A stretch of DNA of 6,348 bases from Arthrobacter_J sp038199985 (lineage in GTDB: Bacteria > Actinomycetota > Actinomycetes > Actinomycetales > Micrococcaceae), in NCBI GenBank assembly GCA_038199985.1, contig JBBPYK010000087.1, forward strand, positions 1 to 6,348. Reading direction: 5' to 3'. Made by a program: the position numbers and the translations under genes. Of this stretch, positions 1 through 4,840 are shown piece by piece (positions within the stretch are counted from its first letter, which is position 1; each line of letters opens with the position of its first letter). The notes below the pieces were generated by a model. It saw nothing but the letters and a program-made list of their open reading frames with translations, was not told where the DNA came from and did not search any database.

Positions 1-764
1 GTGAAGAGTACCTTGTCGAGACGTTTTCCCCGCCCGGATAGAGCAATTGCGGGCTGGCAGTTCTCCCGGACGAACGAGCACCCATCAATCTTGCTCGCAG
101 GGAAAGCTTCAACGAACACAAGTGCGAGACCACACTCGGCGAACAGTTTAGGTAGCTGACTGAAACCGTCGGCATTACGAACCAATTGAGACAGCTGGGG
201 AGCAAGCATCTCGAGCGCCGGCTTCGAGAACGGGGCGGTCTCTTGCGATTCTGCGCGCGCTTGAGCGCATGCGGTCCAGGCCAATTGAGTGGGTGACAGT
301 TGTTCCGATTGATTCGTGCGACGTGCAGCAATCTGCTGCGATGGGCAGTCAGTGAGCTCGTCCATCCTATAGAGCTTTCGCAGCTCCTCTGCCTGATCGC
401 GCAGATCAACCGACTTGATGATTCCGCGTCGAACGAGCACCGAGACAGGCGCAAGTTCCTTCAGTCTCGCTCGCAAACGAACGTCGTCGAGCCTTTCCCG
501 GGTTTGCTCGTCTTGGCTTTGCCTCCAGAGATGGAAGGCATCTTGTAAATTGAGCCACATTTCCGCAGTAGTTCCGAGTGCGGCGCCGATCTGCGCGGCA
601 GAGTCTCGGGTAATCTCCTTTTTGCCTGAGATTATCTCAGAAACAAACTGTGCCGGGCGCCCGAGAATCTCGGCGAATTCGGCTTGCGTCCAGCCACGCT
701 CATCTAGCTCGTCTGCGAGAAACTCACCAGCGGGGAACACCTCAGCTCGCATCTTGGCACTCAT
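1..764 (-). CDS. higA: HigA-like antitoxin, XRE HTH fused to an ImmA/IrrE-like C-terminal region (partial, 3' end outside window)
   Basis: Antitoxin and probable autorepressor of the HigBA module. The frame is open from ATG 764 to the window edge, giving 254 codons, so the C-terminus is missing. Residues about 10-75 match the HigA/XRE fold: FPAGEFLADELDERGW, then TQAEFAEILG and FVSEIISGKKEIT, ending in GTTAEMWLNLQ, the usual HigA hallmark. Classic HigA proteins are about 100 aa; this one continues well past that. The segment near residues 215-254 (GLALVFVEAFPASKIDGCSF, then PAIALSGRGKRLDKVLF) resembles the stretch just before the HExxH motif in ImmA/IrrE-type domains. That motif would lie beyond base 1 and cannot be seen. 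The start is supported by AAAGGAG (778-772), 7 nt upstream. This ribosome site overlaps the toxin stop codon and only 13 nt separate the genes, so translational coupling is likely. HTH assignment is firm; peptidase-like assignment is moderate. Confidence 0.85.
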   Translation of the reverse strand, partial: MSAKMRAEVFPAGEFLADELDERGWTQAEFAEILGRPAQFVSEIISGKKEITRDSAAQIGAALGTTAEMWLNLQDAFHLWRQSQDEQTRERLDDVRLRARLKELAPVSVLVRRGIIKSVDLRDQAEELRKLYRMDELTDCPSQQIAARRTNQSEQLSPTQLAWTACAQARAESQETAPFSKPALEMLAPQLSQLVRNADGFSQLPKLFAECGLALVFVEAFPASKIDGCSFVRENCQPAIALSGRGKRLDKVLF

Positions 765-780
765 CTCGGGTCTCCTTTCA
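765..780 (-). promoter_or_regulatory. Ribosome binding site coupling toxin to antitoxin
   Basis: On the minus strand AAAGGAG (778-772) sits 7 nt before the antitoxin ATG at 764 and shares its first A with the toxin TGA stop (780-778). The arrangement fixes the antitoxin start and suggests that ribosomes finishing the toxin reinitiate on the antitoxin. Confidence 0.7.
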
Positions 781-1077
781 GTGGTAATCGACTAATTCAA
801 GAACAACCGCAACGCGACCGCTGTCATCGGTTATGAAGTTCAAAATCAACCTGTATTGATCATTCAGGCGGATCGAGGAAGTGCCCGTTCGATCCCCTTC
901 AAGTTTTTCCAGCCGGAGTGACCTGACAGCGCGAAGATCACGTTCGTCCTGCGCGGCATCGATCAGCTGGATCTTCTTGCGGTAGGCGCGGATGACATCT
1001 CGACCCCATTTCCTTGGGGTGAAGTTCGGATCCTCCGCGAGTCGACAGAGTGTCTCGTCATCAAAAACGATCCGCAC
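778..1077 (-). CDS. higB: HigB/RelE-family mRNA interferase toxin
   Basis: Toxin of a type II toxin-antitoxin pair, about 99 aa, the normal size for HigB-like proteins. Family knowledge says such toxins cleave mRNA on the ribosome and are neutralised by the HTH partner. Visible signatures are a basic helical first half (GRDVIRAYRKKIQLIDAA), the LEKLEGDRTGTSSIRLNDQYRL type core around residues 56-77, and the C-terminal VDYH. In the characterised Proteus HigB the final Asp-Tyr-His belongs to the active site, so the toxin looks intact. Start choice: GTG 1077 has AAGGGG five nt upstream. A GTG at 1083 (two residues longer) directly overlaps that site and is less likely. Toxin first, antitoxin second is the typical hig order. 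No frameshift or missing residue was seen. It could also be called a generic RelE/ParE toxin. Confidence 0.9.
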   Translation of the reverse strand: MRIVFDDETLCRLAEDPNFTPRKWGRDVIRAYRKKIQLIDAAQDERDLRAVRSLRLEKLEGDRTGTSSIRLNDQYRLILNFITDDSGRVAVVLELVDYH

Positions 1078-1165
1078 TTCCACCCCTTCATAGCTAGCCC
1101 ATGCCTTGATAGAGCCTAGCGCAGTTCTGAAAGTGTGCTCGTCTTCACCCCTTCACCCCTCCACC

Positions 1166-1178
1166 GATATAGTATATC
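1166..1178. repeat. Perfect 13-bp AT-rich palindrome, candidate operator
   Basis: GATATA and TATATC form a 6-bp perfect inverted repeat around a single central G. It overlaps the TATAGT -10 candidate of the plus-strand locus, so bound protein would block that promoter. HigA-type antitoxins commonly bind short palindromes near their own promoter, which makes the adjacent antitoxin a candidate ligand, but this is inference. The site lies about 90 bp from the toxin start, farther than a typical autoregulatory operator. Confidence 0.45.
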
Positions 1179-1194
1179 AAGTAATTTACCACTT

Positions 1195-1205
1195 AGGGAA
1201 GGGAG
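1195..1205 (+). promoter_or_regulatory. Strong ribosome binding site fixing the start at 1213
   Basis: AGGGAAGGGAG is a strong Shine-Dalgarno sequence whose end lies 7 nt before ATG 1213. It argues against the longer open frame that begins at 1135, whose extra 26 codons would cover the predicted promoter and have no comparable ribosome site. Confidence 0.75.
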
Positions 1206-1212
1206 TCCGCTG

Positions 1213-2025
1213 ATGACCAAGCAAGAGCCACCTCGTAATCAAAAGGTCTATGCCCGTTCGACAAGCTATCGCCACAAGCCGCCTCCCCCGCCCAATGCTC
1301 CTTCGGATGAGGTATGGGATCTCATTAACAGGTTGGTTGCAGAGAACCCCGAGCCCGGATCATCAACAACGCCTGAAACTGAATTGAAGCAGCGTCGCCG
1401 CGGTGACGCGCGGCGACGGCGAAGGCGTACAGACTGGCGGCGAGTGCTCGACGTGTTTGCATCGGTTGTCTGGTCCTTCATTGTGGTCAAATTGTTCATC
1501 GGCGACTTCGACCGGGTCATACTCGCGGCCATCGCACCTCAAGCCGTATGGGTTCTCGACTTCAGATGGCTGCTGGTTCTTGTCTTGGCCGCGCTGCTCC
1601 TACTACTTTTTAACTCGCGGAGACTTGGTCTAAGCCTTGCCTATGTCATTGGATTCCCTCTCGTGCTGTTGTGCTGGAAGCTTCCCAAGTTCCTGATCAA
1701 GAAGCGCAGTTCACTTCTGGTGGTAGGTCTCGCTGGAATTTTTACCAGCATCGGATCAAGGGCGCGTCCGTTCGTTATTGCCCTCGCAAGCGCATGCCTC
1801 TCAGGTTTCATGATCTCTTCGTCAGAGATGCCATGGGTTGTCGCGGGCACCATTGGAATGTCCCTGACCTTGATCTGGTGGTTGGCTATAACTGCATTCG
1901 ATCTGCTGCGCTCGACCGCCTTCATACGCGCTCAGAAGAAGCTCATCGACTGGGCTTTGCAGAGAAGAATCATAGACAAGATCCCGACACCGACGTTGCC
2001 GAACCGCATTACGATCCAGTCATGA
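1213..2025 (+). CDS. Multi-pass membrane protein, N-terminal piece of a possible split channel
   Basis: Family not recognised. The 270-aa product begins with a soluble tail: a proline run (PPPPP, 23-27), an acidic/polar stretch, then a polybasic block (RRRGDARRRRRR, 61-72) that should hold the N-terminus in the cytoplasm by the positive-inside rule. Hydrophobic segments follow at roughly 79-97, 117-133, 138-157, 168-204 (probably two short helices or a re-entrant hairpin) and 207-228. After these comes a basic amphipathic stretch (FIRAQKKLIDWALQRRI, 237-253) and a short Pro/Thr-rich end. ATG 1213 is chosen for its strong ribosome site. It ends in TGA 2023-2025, and the same frame stays open straight into the pore-domain ORF ending at 2637. 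It may therefore be the front part of one 474-codon gene. If it is a gene in its own right, it is translated together with that pore protein. Codon use is less GC-biased than in ppc, suggesting accessory or acquired DNA. Confidence 0.7.
   Translation: MTKQEPPRNQKVYARSTSYRHKPPPPPNAPSDEVWDLINRLVAENPEPGSSTTPETELKQRRRGDARRRRRRTDWRRVLDVFASVVWSFIVVKLFIGDFDRVILAAIAPQAVWVLDFRWLLVLVLAALLLLLFNSRRLGLSLAYVIGFPLVLLCWKLPKFLIKKRSSLLVVGLAGIFTSIGSRARPFVIALASACLSGFMISSSEMPWVVAGTIGMSLTLIWWLAITAFDLLRSTAFIRAQKKLIDWALQRRIIDKIPTPTLPNRITIQS
2023..2025 (+). other. In-frame TGA separating two pieces of the channel locus
   Basis: Codons before this TGA (ITIQS) and after it (TVEDAKKFRDSAGYG, 2026-2070) lie in one frame that continues into the pore-domain ORF. 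Among the 15 codons after the stop, 11 end in G or C in this frame, against 7 of 15 in the frame opened by the overlapping ATG at 2022. That supports translation of this frame in an ancestor or at present. A single C-to-T change from CGA would create it. Nonsense mutation, programmed readthrough, sequencing error and two true genes all remain possible. Confidence 0.5.
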
Positions 2026-2070
2026 ACCGTCGAAGACGCGAAAAAGTTCCGGGACAGTGCCGGATACGGC

Positions 2071-2637
2071 GTGCTTCTGACACACCTACTACAGTTCTGG
2101 GCTGAATGTCTGGACCAGTACCGCAAAGGGCCCTCGGTTGTAGTCCTGAACATGATGGCCGCCGTCAGCCTAACGCTCCAGGTGATACTGGCTTTTACGT
2201 TTATCAACCTTGGGGTGCATACCCTCGTGCCTACTCAATTTTCCAGTGCCGGTAACCCGAGTTGGTGGACCTTCGTCTACTACTCGTCAGTTGGGACGTA
2301 CTTTGGAGAGATCGGGGCACTTGCGCCAGTTGGAGTTTTTGCCATCGTTTCGAAGCTGGCCAACGGTATTTTCGGTGTGGTGGTGGTTGGGACCGTTATA
2401 GTCTCGATCTCGTTGAACTACAGAAGCGTTCGAACCGAGGCTGAAGGGGAAGGCGTTATCCGCACTCTGACTGGAAAGGCGGCAGAGATCAAGGAAGTCT
2501 CATCCCAACAGCACCAAATGTCCTTTCGAGATCTCGAGAACCGTCTTCTCGCTACCGGGTGGGGGCTGCTCGGGGTTACGCGCTGGCTCGCGGCTCACTT
2601 AGAAGAACAACCTCGACGCAGTACGACAAGTGAGTGA
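2071..2637 (+). CDS. Two-TM potassium-channel-like pore protein with an aberrant selectivity filter
   Basis: The 188-aa product has the layout of an ion_trans_2-type pore module: outer helix about 22-53, pore helix and filter region about 63-86 (WWTFVYYSSVG, TYFGEI, then GALAPVG), inner helix about 88-116, and a soluble polar C-terminal tail with an amphipathic end. In ordinary K+ channels the filter is TVGYGD; here the aligned stretch reads SVGTYFGEI, as if two residues were inserted and Asp replaced by Glu. Ion selectivity therefore cannot be predicted. The GTG at 2071 is the first usable start after the TGA but has only a weak ribosome site (GGA at 2062). The open frame in fact continues upstream to 2026, with coding-like codons that join it to the preceding membrane ORF. 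I think it is the C-terminal part of one larger channel. The channel-like fold is moderately sure; family membership needs profile comparison. Confidence 0.65.
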   Translation: MLLTHLLQFWAECLDQYRKGPSVVVLNMMAAVSLTLQVILAFTFINLGVHTLVPTQFSSAGNPSWWTFVYYSSVGTYFGEIGALAPVGVFAIVSKLANGIFGVVVVGTVIVSISLNYRSVRTEAEGEGVIRTLTGKAAEIKEVSSQQHQMSFRDLENRLLATGWGLLGVTRWLAAHLEEQPRRSTTSE

Positions 2638-2846
2638 GAGCTAGTATACGGCTTGGGAAATCTGATCCAGTCACGCTGAAGAGGACGAGGGCTCGGCTTG
2701 GAATTGTCTTGCAACCCTAGTGATACGAGACGGCTCAGCGCTCAAGTGACCGCTGCGGCGGAGGGATCCGAGTTTTTCGCAGCATAGTTCGCACTTGTTG
2801 GCAACCGGCGATTCTCGTATCCATGTCTCGAAACCTTTTTGGCTAA

Positions 2847-3102
2847 ATCGGTGTATCTACCGTTAGTTATGAGACACATCTGAGCAATCCATTGCGAAGT
2901 TGGTCGGATACGCCCAGAGTTCAATTCGACGGCAGTTCACTGGACGCCAAGAACGGGGCCGTCGGGTCGCCGATATCGGACGCGATGAACTCCAGGCGGA
3001 TCATTCTGTATTCGGGGCACGGACACCACGACCCGAAATTGTTCGAGCTCGCGACGCCTTGAGCGACGTCGATACCCGCCTGATCACCTACGTGGATTGA
3101 CC
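2847..3102 (+). pseudogene. Possible frameshifted remnant of an unidentified gene
   Basis: After TAA 2844-2846 one frame stays open for 71 codons to TGA 3060-3062. It contains a protein-like stretch (LRSWSDTPRVQFDGSSLD near 2890-2943, then SRRIILYSGHGHHDPKLFEL near 2994-3050). From about 2911 most of its codons end in G or C. Near 3050 the G/C-ending pattern moves to the neighbouring frame, which reads DALSDVDTRLITYVD and stops at about 3100. The first frame has no ATG or GTG near its beginning and no ribosome site. This suggests the 3' end of a decayed gene with a frameshift near 3045-3060. Long open frames arise by chance in GC-rich DNA, so confidence is low. No family was recognised. Confidence 0.25.
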
Positions 3103-3202
3103 GGGCGATCTCCGCAGAATCCGCCGCTCAGCTTGCCCGAGACTTCGAAATATCACGCGACAGAGAACAATCACAGAACACCGCCACAGAGTCCCAATGT
3201 CC

Positions 3203-3220
3203 GGGCCACCGGTTGGGCCC
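3203..3220. terminator. GC-rich hairpin at the 3' end of the DUF1684 gene
   Basis: GGGCC (3203-3207) pairs with GGCCC (3216-3220) around an 8-nt loop, immediately next to the TAA of the minus-strand DUF1684 gene (3223-3221). Read on the plus strand it is followed by TTATTT, a modest T tract. On the minus strand there is no T run, so for the DUF1684 transcript it would be a weak or factor-dependent terminator. Confidence 0.3.
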
Positions 3221-4033
3221 TTATTTCCGTGGGTCGCGCTCTCCGGCTTCGACGGCCATCGGCAGCGTGTTGCCGGCCGCGGGTGCCGGGCATGTGCCGA
3301 AATCACTGAAGGCGCTGGGGTAATTGATGGCCCGGTTGAAATCAACCACCAGCGTGCCGTCCGGGCGAGGCTTCGTCAGCTCAAGCTTGCGCCATGGGGC
3401 GGTGCTGACGTTGTTGCTGGCGTCGGAGAAGGTGATCGTCATAGAACCCAACGCGCCTTCCTCGGCCGCCAAGGAGTAGCTCGTACCCTCCAGCTCAAAA
3501 GACACCTCGCCCACCAGCGTGGCCAGGCCGGGGACCTCTGGGTTGGCTGTTTCGATGACCGTGGTTCGCGGCTCGGCGTACGGCAGAAAATGTCCGGTGA
3601 GGACAAGCTCGGGGTTGTAGTCAAAAACCGGTACGCCGCTGAAAGACGTCAGCGTGGGTGCCTGCGAGTCCCGGGTGCGGATCATGTAGCGGTTGGCGCG
3701 CATCCCCAACTCGACGACCACCGAACCGCTGGCGACCCACAGCAGTGACTGCTCATCGACCAGTTCCACGTAGATGGTGCCCACCACCGGTTCGCCGCTT
3801 TCCACCAGCGTCAGGTGGTCCTCGGCACTGGCCGTGAGCGACGCCGTCGTGCCGTCAGAACTCCACAGTCCTGGGACGCCTGCCACGGCGGACGGGGCTG
3901 CGGGAATCCACTGGAAGGACGTCAGCGAAAGCCATCCGTGGGCATCAGTCAGCGAGGCGTTGCGTCCGGTGCGAAAACGCTCCCACCGGGCGGTGAGACG
4001 CTCGAGTTCTCCTGTGTTTGTGTTGGTGCTCAT
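3221..4033 (-). CDS. DUF1684 domain-containing protein
   Basis: A 270-aa cytoplasmic protein of a widespread family with no established biochemical function. Recognised by the N-terminal GWLSLTSFQWI (33-43), preceded by a Trp/Arg-rich helix (ARWERFRTGR). The middle is a beta-rich region with an RTRD turn near 120. The C-terminal signature is DFNRAINYPSAF (231-242), followed by FGTCPAP and an AGE motif (263-265). Many family members read NPPCAF where this one has NYPSAF, so one Cys is replaced by Ser while the later Cys 248 is kept. The start at ATG 4033 (MSTNTNTGELERL) is preferred: AGGAG lies at 4042-4038, and the longer open frame from 4162 would overlap the divergent gene. A -10-like TAGAGT is at 4070-4065 on the minus strand, with no good -35. 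It diverges from the SRPBCC gene. No signal peptide or membrane segment was seen. Confidence 0.9.
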   Translation of the reverse strand: MSTNTNTGELERLTARWERFRTGRNASLTDAHGWLSLTSFQWIPAAPSAVAGVPGLWSSDGTTASLTASAEDHLTLVESGEPVVGTIYVELVDEQSLLWVASGSVVVELGMRANRYMIRTRDSQAPTLTSFSGVPVFDYNPELVLTGHFLPYAEPRTTVIETANPEVPGLATLVGEVSFELEGTSYSLAAEEGALGSMTITFSDASNNVSTAPWRKLELTKPRPDGTLVVDFNRAINYPSAFSDFGTCPAPAAGNTLPMAVEAGERDPRK

Positions 4034-4152
4034 GCTGCTCCTGGTAAACGTAGGCGGGGTGTCCACTCTAGGCACAACGGCCGCGTGCAGGCGGCTATTC
4101 CGGCGGTCGGGCCGATTCCGGCGAGCCAGCGCACCGGTGAGAGAATGGGGAT
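4034..4152. promoter_or_regulatory. Divergent promoter region between DUF1684 and SRPBCC genes
   Basis: This intergenic stretch must drive both genes. It holds a minus-strand -10 candidate TAGAGT (4070-4065), a small perfect hairpin GCCGC/GCGGC (4080-4084 and 4091-4095), and a 9-bp direct repeat ATTCCGGCG at 4097-4105 and 4115-4123, spaced 18 bp start to start. The repeat lies upstream of the SRPBCC start and could be a regulator site; that is conjecture. No clear plus-strand promoter was found. Confidence 0.35.
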
Positions 4153-4704
4153 ATGGCAACAAACGCGCAAATGAACAAGGACATGGCCCGATTTCCGCTC
4201 GGCACCGCCACCGTGCTGGACGACGAACACACGGAGCTGGTGTTCGCCCGCCACTACCCGGTGGCGCCCGACGTGCTGTGGGAGATGCTCACCCATCCCG
4301 AGAAGACGCCCATGTGGTGGGCCAAGGTGCGCGGACAGGCAAAGTCCGGCTCGTCCTTTGACCTGAAGTGGATGAACATCAAGGACGAGGGGCACGGGAT
4401 CGAAAGCGAGTGGTGGAACGGGCGGGTCATGGAAGCCGAAGAGCCGCGGCTGTTTGAAGTTTCCAACGCCATGCACGGCCGGATCCGCATGGAGCTGACG
4501 CCGGCAGGGGATGGCACCGACCTGATCTTCGGCAATGTGGTCTCGCTGCCTGCGGAAGTGGTGTTGATGTCGCTGGCCGGATGGCACGTGCACTTGGATC
4601 ATTTGCAGGAAGCGCTGGACGGCAAGAGCGTTGACTGGCAGCACTGGTGGGATGACTTTTACCCGTGCTGGGAGCAGGCGCACGCGCTGTACGCGGCTGC
4701 CTGA
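4153..4704 (+). CDS. SRPBCC / AHSA1-like (START fold) protein
   Basis: A 183-aa soluble protein of the SRPBCC superfamily, whose members form a helix-grip cavity for hydrophobic ligands or act as Hsp90-activator-like proteins. The specific ligand here is unknown. Evidence: the N-terminal RHYPVAPDVLWEMLTHPEKT followed by MWWA (about 33-57) is the typical first strand and helix with the Val-Trp and Pro-Glu/Trp pattern. The middle strands include FDLKWMNIKDEG and RIRMELTPAGDGTDLIF. The long C-terminal helix carries GWHVHLDHLQEALDGKSVDW, usual in AHSA1-like proteins of this length. The start at ATG 4153 has AGAGA at 4140-4144, about 8 nt upstream, a moderate ribosome site. A nearer GGGGA is too close to the start to serve. 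It diverges from DUF1684 and lies 136 bp upstream of ppc in the same direction. It could share transcription with ppc, though a candidate ppc promoter lies between them. Confidence 0.88.
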   Translation: MATNAQMNKDMARFPLGTATVLDDEHTELVFARHYPVAPDVLWEMLTHPEKTPMWWAKVRGQAKSGSSFDLKWMNIKDEGHGIESEWWNGRVMEAEEPRLFEVSNAMHGRIRMELTPAGDGTDLIFGNVVSLPAEVVLMSLAGWHVHLDHLQEALDGKSVDWQHWWDDFYPCWEQAHALYAAA

Positions 4705-4723
4705 GCGCGTCACTATTTGAGAT

Positions 4724-4746
4724 GGATTGGCACCCGCCAGCCAACC
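4724..4746. repeat. Inverted repeat downstream of the SRPBCC gene
   Basis: GGATTGGC (4724-4731) and GCCAACC (4740-4746) can pair over seven base pairs with one bulged A, leaving an 8-nt loop. It begins 20 nt after the SRPBCC stop, where a terminator would be expected, but no T run follows. It overlaps the TTGGCA -35 candidate for ppc, so it might instead be an operator. Confidence 0.3.
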
Positions 4747-4757
4747 CCACGTAGGAT
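4727..4757 (+). promoter_or_regulatory. Candidate ppc promoter
   Basis: TTGGCA (4727-4732) matches the -35 consensus at five of six positions, and TAGGAT (4752-4757) fits the TAnnnT pattern of actinobacterial -10 elements. The 19-nt spacer is slightly long. Transcription would begin near 4764, leaving a leader of about 77 nt before ppc. The assignment comes from pattern alone. Confidence 0.3.
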
Positions 4758-4840
4758 CCAAACGGCCCTGTCCCGGGGCGCACCGTATTCAACGTCGCAT
4801 ACGAGCACTACAGAATCACAGACCGTAAGGATGATGACTC

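Larger units (their letters stand above)
1084..1212. promoter_or_regulatory. Divergent intergenic control region between higBA and the channel locus
   Basis: These 129 bp should hold the promoters of both divergent units. For the plus-strand locus, TTCACC (1144-1149) and TATAGT (1168-1173), 18 nt apart, form a plausible -35/-10 pair. A perfect palindrome, GATATAGTATATC (1166-1178), covers that -10. For higBA on the minus strand only a weak -10 candidate TAGGCT (1118-1113) was seen, without a good -35. TTCACCCC is repeated in tandem at 1144-1159. The palindrome and the -10 are seen directly; operator function is inferred. Confidence 0.45.
2638..3220. other. 583-bp stretch without an intact gene
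   Basis: No convincing complete gene, RNA gene or insertion sequence was seen. The left half (2638-2846) is comparatively AT-richer with stops in several frames. It contains one small hairpin, CAGCG (2736-2740) with CGCTG (2751-2755), lacking a T run. The right half (2847-3102) is dominated by the possible frameshifted remnant described separately. The last 100 bases hold nothing recognisable except a GC-rich hairpin next to the DUF1684 stop codon. This stretch separates the lower-GC accessory part from the core-like right part. Confidence 0.6.

Noticed and set aside
415..795. 126-codon plus-strand ORF opposite the antitoxin
   Set aside because: The minus strand encodes a clear HigA HTH here. 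This ORF is Ser/Arg-rich and has no ribosome site.
1135..1212. N-terminal extension of the membrane ORF
   Set aside because: It would cover the promoter and ribosome site. ATG 1213 has a strong Shine-Dalgarno sequence and the extension does not.
2022..2105. Small ORF starting at an ATG that overlaps the TGA (ATGA) of the first membrane ORF
   Set aside because: The ATGA overlap is attractive for coupling, but the ORF is only 27 residues, Arg-rich, with poor third-position GC, and its frame does not join the pore ORF. The neighbouring frame looks more coding.
2742..2924. 60-codon minus-strand ORF in the gap
   Set aside because: It has no ribosome site, no recognisable domain and no third-position bias.
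3197..3748. 183-codon plus-strand ORF opposite DUF1684
   Set aside because: It is an antisense shadow of a recognised family in GC-rich DNA, with Arg/His/Gly-rich nonsense composition.
4034..4162. N-terminal extension of the DUF1684 ORF to 4162
   Set aside because: The extension is Arg/Pro-rich with no family similarity and would overlap the divergent SRPBCC start. ATG 4033 has AGGAG upstream.
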